A program made the position numbers and the translations under genes. Below, in pieces: positions 37,493-46,000 of a stretch of 64,000 nucleotides of DNA. Origin of the DNA: Rhizobium tumorigenes. Its GTDB lineage: Bacteria; Pseudomonadota; Alphaproteobacteria; Rhizobiales; Rhizobiaceae. Location of the stretch: contig NZ_CP117255.1 in NCBI RefSeq assembly GCF_003240565.2, positions 2,108,001-2,172,000 of the forward strand. Direction: 5' to 3'. The stretch's first letter is position 1. Every line of letters begins with the position of its first letter. The notes below the pieces were generated by a model. The model saw only the letters and a program-made list of their open reading frames with translations. It was not told where the DNA came from and did no database searches.

Positions 37493-37782
37493 ATCGGCTT
37501 TGCTTCTGCGAGAACCCGGACACGCACGCTTTCCGGGAAATCACCCGGTGTCAGCAGATGCACGGACGTGCCCAGCAGCATCTGCTCGAGCGCGTCCTGA
37601 AGCCCTCCGAGTGACAGGAGAGTGCTGCCTGGAAGCGCATCCACCAGAATATCGAGATCGCTGTCCAGACGATCCTCGCCGCGTGCCACGGAGCCGAAGA
37701 CGCGCGGGTTCGCCGCATTGAAGCGCCCTGCGACGTCACGGATCGCCTGCCTATTTTTCTCCAGCACTTCCGATGGCTTCAT
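37489..37782 (-). CDS. mntA: MntA-like nucleotidyltransferase antitoxin
   Basis: This 97-residue minimal nucleotidyltransferase has the signature GSX10DXD, seen as GSVARGEDRLDSDLD, followed by ILVDALPG. MntA uses ATP to modify the HepT tyrosine and so acts as antitoxin. The start MKPSEVLEKNRQAI at 37782 has GGAG 11 bases upstream; an in-frame ATG at 37812 has no such site. It starts 55 bp after alc and is coupled to hepT by ATGA. Confidence 0.88.
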   Translation of the reverse strand: MKPSEVLEKNRQAIRDVAGRFNAANPRVFGSVARGEDRLDSDLDILVDALPGSTLLSLGGLQDALEQMLLGTSVHLLTPGDFPESVRVRVLAEAKPI

Positions 37783-37837
37783 GGCCAAACTCGCTCCAGA
37801 TGCCGCCACCATACCGCAACAAGAAAGAAAAAAGAAC

Positions 37838-38860
37838 TCAAGCCTTCGTCCCGAACAACCGCAGCCGCATGATACCGCCGTCCGGGTGCATCGCCAGCCT
37901 GACGTGGGTGACCGGGCCGATGTCGGCCAGTGCCTCGCTGCCGAATGGATGGATGTGATCCATCTGCAGCTTGGTGCGTGGCAGGAGCGGCTTCCACTGT
38001 TCGGAGGCGGCGATATCGGCCTCCGTCAGGCTATCGCCGAGGTCGGGCAGATAGGCGCCGAGGATCTCGCACGTATCGGGGAAATTGCCCTTGTAGAATG
38101 CCGTGTCAACGATGGCGCGATGGATTCTTCCGGCATGGCCGAGGCGGATGATTGCCCAGTCATGGCCGGGCCCGCGGCGACGCTTGGTTTCCCAGCCATC
38201 GCCCATATTGACACCGCGGCCCGGGCCGAGGAGCTTGTCCGGATGGCCGTAATGGGCGTCGGACCAGGCCAGTGCCTTGGCACCGTGGAAGACATAGGCA
38301 AGATCGATTTCCTCGGAAGCACCCACCTTCGACCAATCGAAATAGGCTGTGCCGTAGACCCGCAGCCGGGCAATGCCGCCGTCCGGATAGATGTGCAGCC
38401 GCAGATGCGTCCAGACCCTCTGCTTGTCGTCTGTCTCGAAGAAGTGGTGGGCGCTCGGGCCGAGCGGCGATTTTGCCAGCAGTTCCGTCCACGCGGTCGT
38501 TGCATCGGGCTCGCCTGCCTCGACGAAGGCCGCCTCGATGGAGCAATGGGGCGGATAGTTGCCGGTGAAGTAGCCGGTATCGACGTCGAAGCCGAAGATC
38601 TTGCCCGGCATGGCAAGGCGAATGATCGCCCAGTCGTGGCCAGCAACGCGCTTGCGGCGACTTTCCCAGCCATCCATCCACTTGCCGTTGTCGTCATAAG
38701 CCGTCGCATCCCAATGGGGCGACTCGTCCTGGAGCATGCGGCTGAGCGGCGCGAAGAATTCGTCGGAGACATCGATACCCTTGGCACCGAGGCGGGCGGA
38801 GGCAAGGTTGATGGCACCCTCGGTGAAGGATGGCATGTCGGGCAGGTCGATGTAGGTCAT
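37838..38860 (-). CDS. alc: Allantoicase
   Basis: This 340-residue enzyme hydrolyses allantoate to ureidoglycolate and urea. It is built of two jelly-roll repeats, visible as the duplicated motif GHDWAIIRLAMPG and GHDWAIIRLGHAG, each preceded by MDGWESRRKR or GDGWETKRRR. The duplicated VDTGYFTGN and VDTAFYKGN segments are also characteristic. Its start codon directly abuts the uraD stop. Confidence 0.94.
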   Translation of the reverse strand: MTYIDLPDMPSFTEGAINLASARLGAKGIDVSDEFFAPLSRMLQDESPHWDATAYDDNGKWMDGWESRRKRVAGHDWAIIRLAMPGKIFGFDVDTGYFTGNYPPHCSIEAAFVEAGEPDATTAWTELLAKSPLGPSAHHFFETDDKQRVWTHLRLHIYPDGGIARLRVYGTAYFDWSKVGASEEIDLAYVFHGAKALAWSDAHYGHPDKLLGPGRGVNMGDGWETKRRRGPGHDWAIIRLGHAGRIHRAIVDTAFYKGNFPDTCEILGAYLPDLGDSLTEADIAASEQWKPLLPRTKLQMDHIHPFGSEALADIGPVTHVRLAMHPDGGIMRLRLFGTKA

Positions 38861-39358
38861 TCAAGTCTCCGGAAGCATGGTTTTAAGGCGCAGCAGGGCA
38901 ATTTTCTCCACCTGCACGCAAGCGGTCGCGAACTCCGTGTCGCGGTCGTTGTTGATACGCATCTCGAACGCATCGAGTATGTCGTCCCTGGTCAGCCCCT
39001 TGACGGCGATGATGAAGGGAAAGCCGAATTTCGAAACGTAGGCCTTGTTCAGTTCGGAAAAGCGGGCGTGTTCCTCCGGGCTCAGCCGGTCGAGCCCCGC
39101 CCCCGCCTGTTCCTGCCGGCTCTCCATCGTCAGCTTGCCGGCAATGGCCAGCTTGCCGGCGAGATCGGGATGCGCCCGCAGCACCGCCAGACGCTCGGCA
39201 TCGGTGGCGTCACGAAACACCGATACCATGGCGCCATGAATACCGGTGGCCGTCAGCGGCTCCTTGATGATGCCGGCATCGACCGCACGCTCGGCGATGT
39301 AGGGCGAATGCTCGAAAACGCCGCCGAAGCGCGTCACGAAGTCGTAGCGCATGATCAT
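38861..39358 (-). CDS. uraD: OHCU decarboxylase
   Basis: This 165-residue enzyme decarboxylates OHCU to S-allantoin, directly after UraH. The catalytic His region is LRAHPDLAGKL, with FSELNKAYVSKFGFPFIIAVKG as the substrate-binding helix-strand unit (key residues Tyr, Phe-Pro-Phe). The start is ATG 39358 or ATG 39352, two codons later. It is packed with no gap between puuE and alc. Confidence 0.94.
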   Translation of the reverse strand: MIMRYDFVTRFGGVFEHSPYIAERAVDAGIIKEPLTATGIHGAMVSVFRDATDAERLAVLRAHPDLAGKLAIAGKLTMESRQEQAGAGLDRLSPEEHARFSELNKAYVSKFGFPFIIAVKGLTRDDILDAFEMRINNDRDTEFATACVQVEKIALLRLKTMLPET

Positions 39359-40282
39359 CTACAGCGTTCCCGGCTGGTGGTGCGCGTGCCAATGGCGGGC
39401 GATCTCGATACGCTGCGGGATCCAGACCTTCTCATGGCCGAGGACATATTCGATGAACCGCTTCAGGGCCGCGGCACGCGCCGGACGGCCAACGAGGCGA
39501 CAGTGCAGCCCGACAGAGAGCATCTTCGCGCTACCGACCTTGCCTTCCTGATAGAGCGTGTCGAAGGCATCCTTCAGATAGGAGAAGAACTGGTCGCCCG
39601 AGTTGAAGCCCTGCGGGGTCGCAAAACGCATGTCGTTGGTATCGAGCGTGTAGGGGATGACAAGGAAGGGCTTCTGGTCGATGCCTTTCACCCAGTAGGG
39701 CAGATCGTCCGCATAGCTGTCGGAAGAGTAAAGGAAACCGCCCTCCTCCATGACCAGCCGCAGCGTGTTGTCGGACGGTTTGCCCTGGTACATTCCGTAT
39801 GGCCGCTCGCCGGTCAGTTCCGTATGCAGTCGCACAGCTTCGACGATGTGCTTGCGCTCGACCTCCTCCGGAAAATCCTTGTATTCGAGCCACCTGTAGC
39901 CGTGGCTGGCAATTTCCCAGCCCGCCTCCTTCATCGCTGCTACGGCCTCCGGGTTACGCGCCATGGCCATCGTCACGCCGTAAACGGTCGCCTGGACATT
40001 GAGATCGGTAAACATCCGCCACAACCGCCAGAATCCGGCCCTCGAGCCGTATTCGTAGATCGATTCCATGTTCAGATTGCGCTGGTTGGGCCAGGCTGCC
40101 GCGCCGACGATTTCCGAGAGAAGATTTTCCGAGGCCGGATCACCGTCGAGAATGGAGCTTTCACCGCCTTCCTCGTAGTTGATGACGAACTGGACCGCGA
40201 TATGCGCGTCACCCGGCCATTTCGGATCCGGCGTTGTCCGGCCATAGCCTATCAGATCGCGCGGATAGATATCGGATACCAT
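39359..40282 (-). CDS. puuE: Allantoinase PuuE (polysaccharide-deacetylase fold)
   Basis: This 307-residue metal-independent allantoinase converts allantoin to allantoate. Family features are YPRDLIGYGRTTPDPKWPG at the N-terminus, VQFVINYEEGGESSIL, the NMESIYEYGSRAGFWRL block and EIASHGYRWLEYKD. It uses the NodB-like fold rather than the amidohydrolase fold of AllB. It is followed without gap by uraD and preceded by the DUF1045 gene 95 bp upstream on the same strand. Confidence 0.94.
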   Translation of the reverse strand: MVSDIYPRDLIGYGRTTPDPKWPGDAHIAVQFVINYEEGGESSILDGDPASENLLSEIVGAAAWPNQRNLNMESIYEYGSRAGFWRLWRMFTDLNVQATVYGVTMAMARNPEAVAAMKEAGWEIASHGYRWLEYKDFPEEVERKHIVEAVRLHTELTGERPYGMYQGKPSDNTLRLVMEEGGFLYSSDSYADDLPYWVKGIDQKPFLVIPYTLDTNDMRFATPQGFNSGDQFFSYLKDAFDTLYQEGKVGSAKMLSVGLHCRLVGRPARAAALKRFIEYVLGHEKVWIPQRIEIARHWHAHHQPGTL

Positions 40283-40377
40283 CGAACCACCTCATGAAGT
40301 CCGGCTGACGGTAAGCATCGAAAGCGGAGTTGTCGAGACGGAAAGTGAGCGCCTGCAGCATGTCAGACGACGGTTTG

Positions 40378-41085
40378 TCAGGCGGATTTCCGCGCACTGA
40401 CCTTGCCCATCGGATGCAGCGAGTGGACGCGGAACGGACCGTCGTTGCTCTCTTCCATCATCAGCGCGATATTGGAGACGAGAATCGGTTCAGCCAGAAC
40501 AGGCTCGAAGAGATCGCGCAGGACCCGTTCCATACGCGGCATGTCTGCTGAATGCACTGGTCCCGTCAGCGCCATCCTGAAACGGAATTCATCCATCACG
40601 TCGGCGCATCCCCAACGATGGAGGTTGGCGAACTGCGTCGCCGACAGCAGGTCGGGATCGCATCGATCGATTTCCGCCTCGGTCAGCGGTGCGCGGAAAT
40701 GATCGAACTCCTGCGTCAGCGCCGAAGCGAGATAATTCAGCGCACTGAGCGGATAAGACGGCACGAGGCCAAAGGCATTGCCGAGCCGTGCGACTTCGAG
40801 GCGCGGGATTTGAAACGGCTCGAATGTCCCTGAATAGCGCATGAGGTCGCGCAGCAAAGCGGCTTCAGCCGTTGGCTCGGCCAGTCGGAACGGTGCTTTC
40901 AGCGCTGCATGGAATCCATAGCGACGCGGCAGGGCGGTCTGAAAGGCGACCTCGCGCAGGCCGAGACCGCCGATCTCCGGCTCCTCGACCCGTTCGCCCG
41001 TATAGACGTTCCGACCAAGCCAGCTCGCAGCAACCATCGTCAGCGGATCGCGCGGAGGCGGTGTAAATCCAATGATATAGCGCAT
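40378..41085 (-). CDS. DUF1045 protein (2H-phosphoesterase-like)
   Basis: The start at 41085 is set by a strong GGAGGAGGG ribosome-binding site and gives 235 residues, MRYIIGFTPPP.... DUF1045 proteins occur in phosphonate operons and belong to the two-histidine phosphoesterase superfamily. The first motif is RYGFHAALKAPFRL. The second, where the family normally has H-x-T/S-L-T, reads FRFRMALTGPV, so the second catalytic His appears to be Arg here. It is the upstream gene of the puuE operon. Function in ureide metabolism is unknown. Confidence 0.75.
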   Translation of the reverse strand: MRYIIGFTPPPRDPLTMVAASWLGRNVYTGERVEEPEIGGLGLREVAFQTALPRRYGFHAALKAPFRLAEPTAEAALLRDLMRYSGTFEPFQIPRLEVARLGNAFGLVPSYPLSALNYLASALTQEFDHFRAPLTEAEIDRCDPDLLSATQFANLHRWGCADVMDEFRFRMALTGPVHSADMPRMERVLRDLFEPVLAEPILVSNIALMMEESNDGPFRVHSLHPMGKVSARKSA

Positions 41086-41183
41086 GATCCCTCCTCCGGG
41101 CCGCGGCCACACGGATAGGTCCATGCGCAACGATGCAGATAAGCGATTTGCGTGACAGAATGACGAAGCGCGGCCGGCAAACT

Positions 41184-42368
41184 TCACGCAGTGCGCGAAG
41201 CCACGCGAATATGATTCACCAAGGTGAAGCTTTCGGGCATTTCAGATGCGAAAGCCGGAGCACCGGAGATCTCGCCGATGGCAATGGCAGCAAGCCGGTG
41301 TGCCAATCCGAAGGTGATCTTGAAGCCGCCGGTCAAAGCGATCAATGAAGGGTGATCCGGATGCGGCCCTACCATCGGATCGCGATCGATGGCTTTCGGG
41401 CGTAAGCCTGCCCATCGCTCCACGAGTTCCGCTTGCGCTAGCAGCGGCACCATGGCTCGCACGGATGCCAGCAGGGTGTCGAGCAGCGCATCGGTCGACA
41501 GGGGATCGTCGAACTGGTTTTCGCTTGTGCTGCCCACTGCCACATGACCGCCCTCGTGCGGCACGATGTAAAGACCGTCGCGAAAGATGACAGGGAGATT
41601 GGGGTCGACATCCACCTTCAAAAGCGCTGCCTGTCCCTTGACGGCCTGCCCCAGCGGCTTTTGCAGATGCGCAGTCAACTGTCCCAGCAGCGGAAAGGCA
41701 GCATGCCCGGCCGACAGGATGCAATGTCCGAAGCGAATTTCGCCTGCCGTGGTATGCGCCAAGCCGCGGACAGGATCGAGGCCCTCGACTGCCACGCCCT
41801 CGAGGATGCGGACATGCCGCCCGCGTCGCAGGAAGGCCGACAAAACCGCGATCAGCCCACGCGGCGCGACCCGCGCGGCCAGCGTGTCATGCACAAAGCC
41901 GCTTTCCCCCGATGCCGGATCGATCCAGCCTTCGCCGGGATCGTCGATGACATTCCAGTGGAATTGCCGGCCACCCTCGCGCCAGTTGGCATCGGCGTCT
42001 CGCGAATGTCCTTCGGCGATCTTGCGCAAGTGTGGCTTCGGCAAGGGGATGAAACGACCGGAGCGGCGATAGCCGGCTGACAGGCCGGTTTGGAACTCTA
42101 GTTCGGAGATATCGCCTTCGAGCGCCACGAGCGAGGCCAGCTGGAACTGCTTCTTGTTGTCCCAGCGATCCGGCATGTAGGGCATCAATGCGCCGAGCAC
42201 GCCACCGCTGGCTCCGGAGCCGAGAAGACCGCTATCGACCAGCAGCGTCTCGATGCCCTGGCGTTCCGCATGGACCGCAGCCCAGAGGCCCATGATGCCG
42301 CCGCCGACGATCAGCAGTGCGTTAGACGATTGACCGGCAGGCTTTGCCGGATTAACGGCTCTTGGCAT
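41184..42368 (-). CDS. DAO-family FAD oxidoreductase, candidate separate MnmC oxidase half
   Basis: This 394-residue flavoprotein has the Rossmann start ALLIVGGGIMGLWAAVHAER, then SGASGGVLGALMPY, and ends RWAGLRPKAIDRDPMVGPH with a final GGFKITFGLAH loop, as in DadA/ThiO/MnmC oxidase domains. Its start codon overlaps that of the divergent mnmD gene. In E. coli the MnmC protein fuses the methyltransferase to an FAD oxidase that converts cmnm5s2U34 to nm5s2U34, so this is a candidate stand-alone partner. A generic D-amino-acid-type oxidase remains possible. Confidence 0.65.
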   Translation of the reverse strand: MPRAVNPAKPAGQSSNALLIVGGGIMGLWAAVHAERQGIETLLVDSGLLGSGASGGVLGALMPYMPDRWDNKKQFQLASLVALEGDISELEFQTGLSAGYRRSGRFIPLPKPHLRKIAEGHSRDADANWREGGRQFHWNVIDDPGEGWIDPASGESGFVHDTLAARVAPRGLIAVLSAFLRRGRHVRILEGVAVEGLDPVRGLAHTTAGEIRFGHCILSAGHAAFPLLGQLTAHLQKPLGQAVKGQAALLKVDVDPNLPVIFRDGLYIVPHEGGHVAVGSTSENQFDDPLSTDALLDTLLASVRAMVPLLAQAELVERWAGLRPKAIDRDPMVGPHPDHPSLIALTGGFKITFGLAHRLAAIAIGEISGAPAFASEMPESFTLVNHIRVASRTA

Positions 42369-43098
42369 GACAGATCCAGTTTCCGATGACGCGTCGCAGA
42401 CGATGAGCCAGCCGCTCGAATGGCGCGACGGCGATATGCCTTATTCGTCTGCCTTTGGCGATCATTTTTATTGCCAGACCGATGGTCGCCTCGAATGCGG
42501 CCACGTCTTTCTCGACGGCAACGGCCTGCCGGCGCGCTGGCGCGACCGGTCTGAATTCCGCATCGGCGAACTCGGCTTCGGCACCGCCCTCAATTTTTGC
42601 GAGACATGGCGGCAATGGAAAACCGAACGCGCGCCCGGCTCGACCCTGCATTTCATGTCCTTCGAACTGTACCCGATGCGTGCTCAGGAGATCGACCGGG
42701 CTTTGTCCCGCTGGACGGAAATCGATGACGAACGAAAGGCGCTGGTGACCTGCTGGCCCGAGACGCCGGAAGGCATCGTCTCGTTGCAACTCGACGGGCA
42801 AACGCGGCTGAGTGTCGTCTGCGGCCCCGCGCTAGCTGGAGTAGATGCCGCGGAAACGGGTTTCGACGCATGGTTCCTCGATGGCTTCGCGCCGTCCCGC
42901 AACGGCGATATGTGGTCGCCTGAACTGATGCAACTGGTCCACGACAAGACATCGCCAGGCGGGACGTTCGCGACCTACGCCGCCGCTGGTTTCGTACGCC
43001 GCAATCTGCAGGCTGCGGGTTTCGCAGTCGAACGACGCAAGGGCTTCGCCGGAAAGCGCGAAATGCTCTGCGGCGTCAGGGGCCCATCAGACGCTTGA
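42367..43098 (+). CDS. mnmD: tRNA (5-methylaminomethyl-2-thiouridine) methyltransferase MnmD
   Basis: This 243-residue SAM-dependent methyltransferase corresponds to the N-terminal half of MnmC and makes mnm5s2U at the tRNA wobble base. Features: WRDGDMPYSSAFGDHFYC at the start, the SAM motif ELGFGTALNF, LHFMSFELYPM, AWFLDGFAPSRNGDMWS and GGTFATYAAAGFVRRNL. The ATG shares two bases with the divergent oxidoreductase start (CATG at 42366-42369). Its 3' end overlaps the convergent histidine kinase gene by 12 bp. Confidence 0.88.
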   Translation: MTDPVSDDASQTMSQPLEWRDGDMPYSSAFGDHFYCQTDGRLECGHVFLDGNGLPARWRDRSEFRIGELGFGTALNFCETWRQWKTERAPGSTLHFMSFELYPMRAQEIDRALSRWTEIDDERKALVTCWPETPEGIVSLQLDGQTRLSVVCGPALAGVDAAETGFDAWFLDGFAPSRNGDMWSPELMQLVHDKTSPGGTFATYAAAGFVRRNLQAAGFAVERRKGFAGKREMLCGVRGPSDA

Positions 43099-46000
43099 TT
43101 GCTGCTCGGAGCCTTTGGCGTTTTTCATCCACAGCCCGATCTTCGCTTCCAGCAGTTCCGGACTTATCGGCTTCGACATGTAATCGTCCATCCCCGAGGC
43201 CATGCACAGTTCACGGTCGCTTTCGAGCGCATGGGCGGTGACGCCGATGATCGGCACGTGACGTCCGGCACGATCCTCCGCTTCGATCTCGCGGATGGCA
43301 CGGGTCGCCTGCAGCCCGTTCATGATCGGCATCGAGACATCCATCATGATCAGCGACGGAGTGCACCGGCGATAGGCGGCGACCGCTTCCTCGCCGTTCC
43401 TGACAATCAGGAAGTGAGCGCCGGCCGCCTGCAGGATTTGCGTGAAGACGATCTGGTTGACCTCGTTATCCTCTGCCACAAGGATATCGATACTCTCCGC
43501 CGGCCGGTCGCTCACGAAAACCGCAGCAGCGGACACGGACCGCCCGGCGACGGCCGCGGGGGCCTCGGACACCAATGGGTGCGGCGCCTCGCTGGTAGAG
43601 CGACGCTGACGGGCGGTGCGCACGACCTCGATCACCGTGTTGCGGAGCACGTTTGCACGCGCCGGCTTCATCAGGTGAGCGTCGCCGCTCAGCGCCGCAT
43701 ATTCCCTGTCATCGCCTGCAACATCCATCGAGGTGAGGAAAATCAGCGGCACGCCGTCGAGACGTCGGTCCTCCCGCATGGTGCGCGCGATGTCGGCTCC
43801 GGTCATGCCCGGCATGTTGTAGTCGAGAATGACGGCATCGACCGCAACCCCGATGTCGGCGGCCTCCGAGAGGATGGCGAGACCCGTCGGACCATCGGCA
43901 ACGGCGACGCTCTGGAAGCCCCATTCGGCAAGCTGTTCGGTGAGGATCTGGCGATTGATGGCGTGATCGTCGATGACGAGGATCTGGGCACCCTTGACGT
44001 TCACCGGAACCTGCCCTTTTCCGCGAGAACCGGTCGCAGTCGGCAATGGCAGGTGGATCTTGAACGTCGAGCCGCTGCCAAGGGCACTTTCGACTTCCAG
44101 ATAACCCCCGAAAAGATCCACGAGCCCAGCCGTGATCGCAAGGCCGAGGCCGGTGCCCTCATGGCGGCGTGTAGACGACGAGTCGACCTGCGAGAATTTG
44201 TCGAATATCGAGCCCAGGCGATCCTTCGAGATGCCGATGCCGGTGTCGGTCACACGGATGGTGACCATGGTCGCCCTGCCCGGCACAGGGCCCGCTTCGA
44301 CATCGACAAGCACATGACCGTGCTCGGTGAACTTGACAGCGTTTCCGACGATGTTGGTGAGGATCTGGCGGAAGCGCCCGGCGTCGCCGATCACCATCGA
44401 CGGCAGGCGCGGTGAGACGCGCACCAGTAGCTCTACATTCTTTTCGCCGGCCTGAGACGAGAGCAGCGTCGCAACATCCTCTACCGCTTCCGCCGGATCG
44501 AAGCTCGTCTGGCGCAACTGCATCTGCCCGGCATCGATCTTGGAGAAATCGAGGATGTCGTTGATGATTGTCAGCAGTGCATTGCCGGATTTGGAGATGA
44601 TGTCGACGAAGGTCGTTTGGCGGGCATCGAGCCCGGTCTTGCCCAGCAATTCAGCCATTCCCAGCACGCCGTTCATCGGGGTCCGGATCTCATGGCTCAT
44701 ATTGGCCAGAAATTCTGACTTTGCCCGGTCCGCGGCTTCGCTGCGGGCAAGCAGGCTCTGCAATTCCGTCTCGCGGTCTTTCATGTCCGTGACATCGGTG
44801 AACACCACCAGCCATCGGCCGGAAGGACCCATGGAAGCGTTCATATGTAGCCAGGTCGTACCCCGGATCTTGAAATTGGTGGAAATCGGCTGGTGACTAC
44901 GGATGTTCTCCGCCCATCCAGCGAGTGCCGCTTGTGGCGCGGGTCCAAGGTCGCCCCGCGAGGCACAATGGCGGAAGATCTTCAGCCATCGCCTGCCCAC
45001 GGACAGCGATCCCGGCTCGATCTGCAACATACCGGGCAACGCATCGTTGGAGAGCATGATGATCCCGTCCTCGACGATCATCAGCCCTTGCGACATGGCA
45101 TGTGTCGCATCGGTCATCAGTTCACCGAGGCGCTCCAGTGCCTCGCGCCCTTCCGATAACTCCCTTTCCTTACGGCACAGCGACGAAACGTCAGCGTAGC
45201 AGAGCAAGGTCCGGTTGCCGGATAGCTTGCGACCATCCACCAGCACCCGGCGGTCCACACCAAAACTGATTTCGGACTGGAGACTGCCGTCGGGGCCGGA
45301 GATCGCCTCTATCCGTGCCTTGTAGAGCGTTTCCCAATTCGGGGCGTCCGGGCCGAAATAGCCGCGCGCATGATTTCGGCGCATCACCTCGCTAAGCGAC
45401 GTCGCCTCCCGGCGATCCTCCTCGGACATTCCCCATATCTCGTAGAAGGCATCGTTGGCATATTCGAGGTCGAAATTCTGATCGAAGATCAGCACGCCTG
45501 TCGGCAGCGAACCGATGATATTTTCCAAATCCTGACTGAGCTGATCGGCGCGCGCGCGCGTCTCCGTCAGTTGCCTCTCGCCCTGCTTCAGCGTCGATAC
45601 GTCATCCATCGAGCCGACGACATAGTGATTGCCAGTGGAGGTCGAAATGCCCTTGAGCCGCGTAACGACCGCATGCTGACGTCCCGGGGCGTATGCGACC
45701 TCGTGCTCGAATTCGAGATGCTGCTGGCTGCGCAACATGGCTTCGTTTTCCGCGAAGAAGGCCGTTCCCTCTTCGCCGAACATTTCCACTTCTGTTTTGC
45801 CGAGCGACGCCTCCGCTGTCAGGCCGGTCATCCGGAAATATGCCTCGTTGCCGTAGATGAGCCGGTGATCGGCACCGCGCACGAAGGCAGAGACGGGAAG
45901 ATCGTGCAGGAGAGTACGGTAGAGCGTCGCCTCGTCGATCTGGCGGCGCAACAGCGCCTCACCTTCCTTGATCGCCGTCACGTCGATGCGCAGCGCGACG

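Noticed and set aside
37622..40297. 891-codon open frame on the plus strand
   Set aside because: It runs antisense through mntA, alc, uraD and puuE, all with clear family motifs. The frame has no domain signature.
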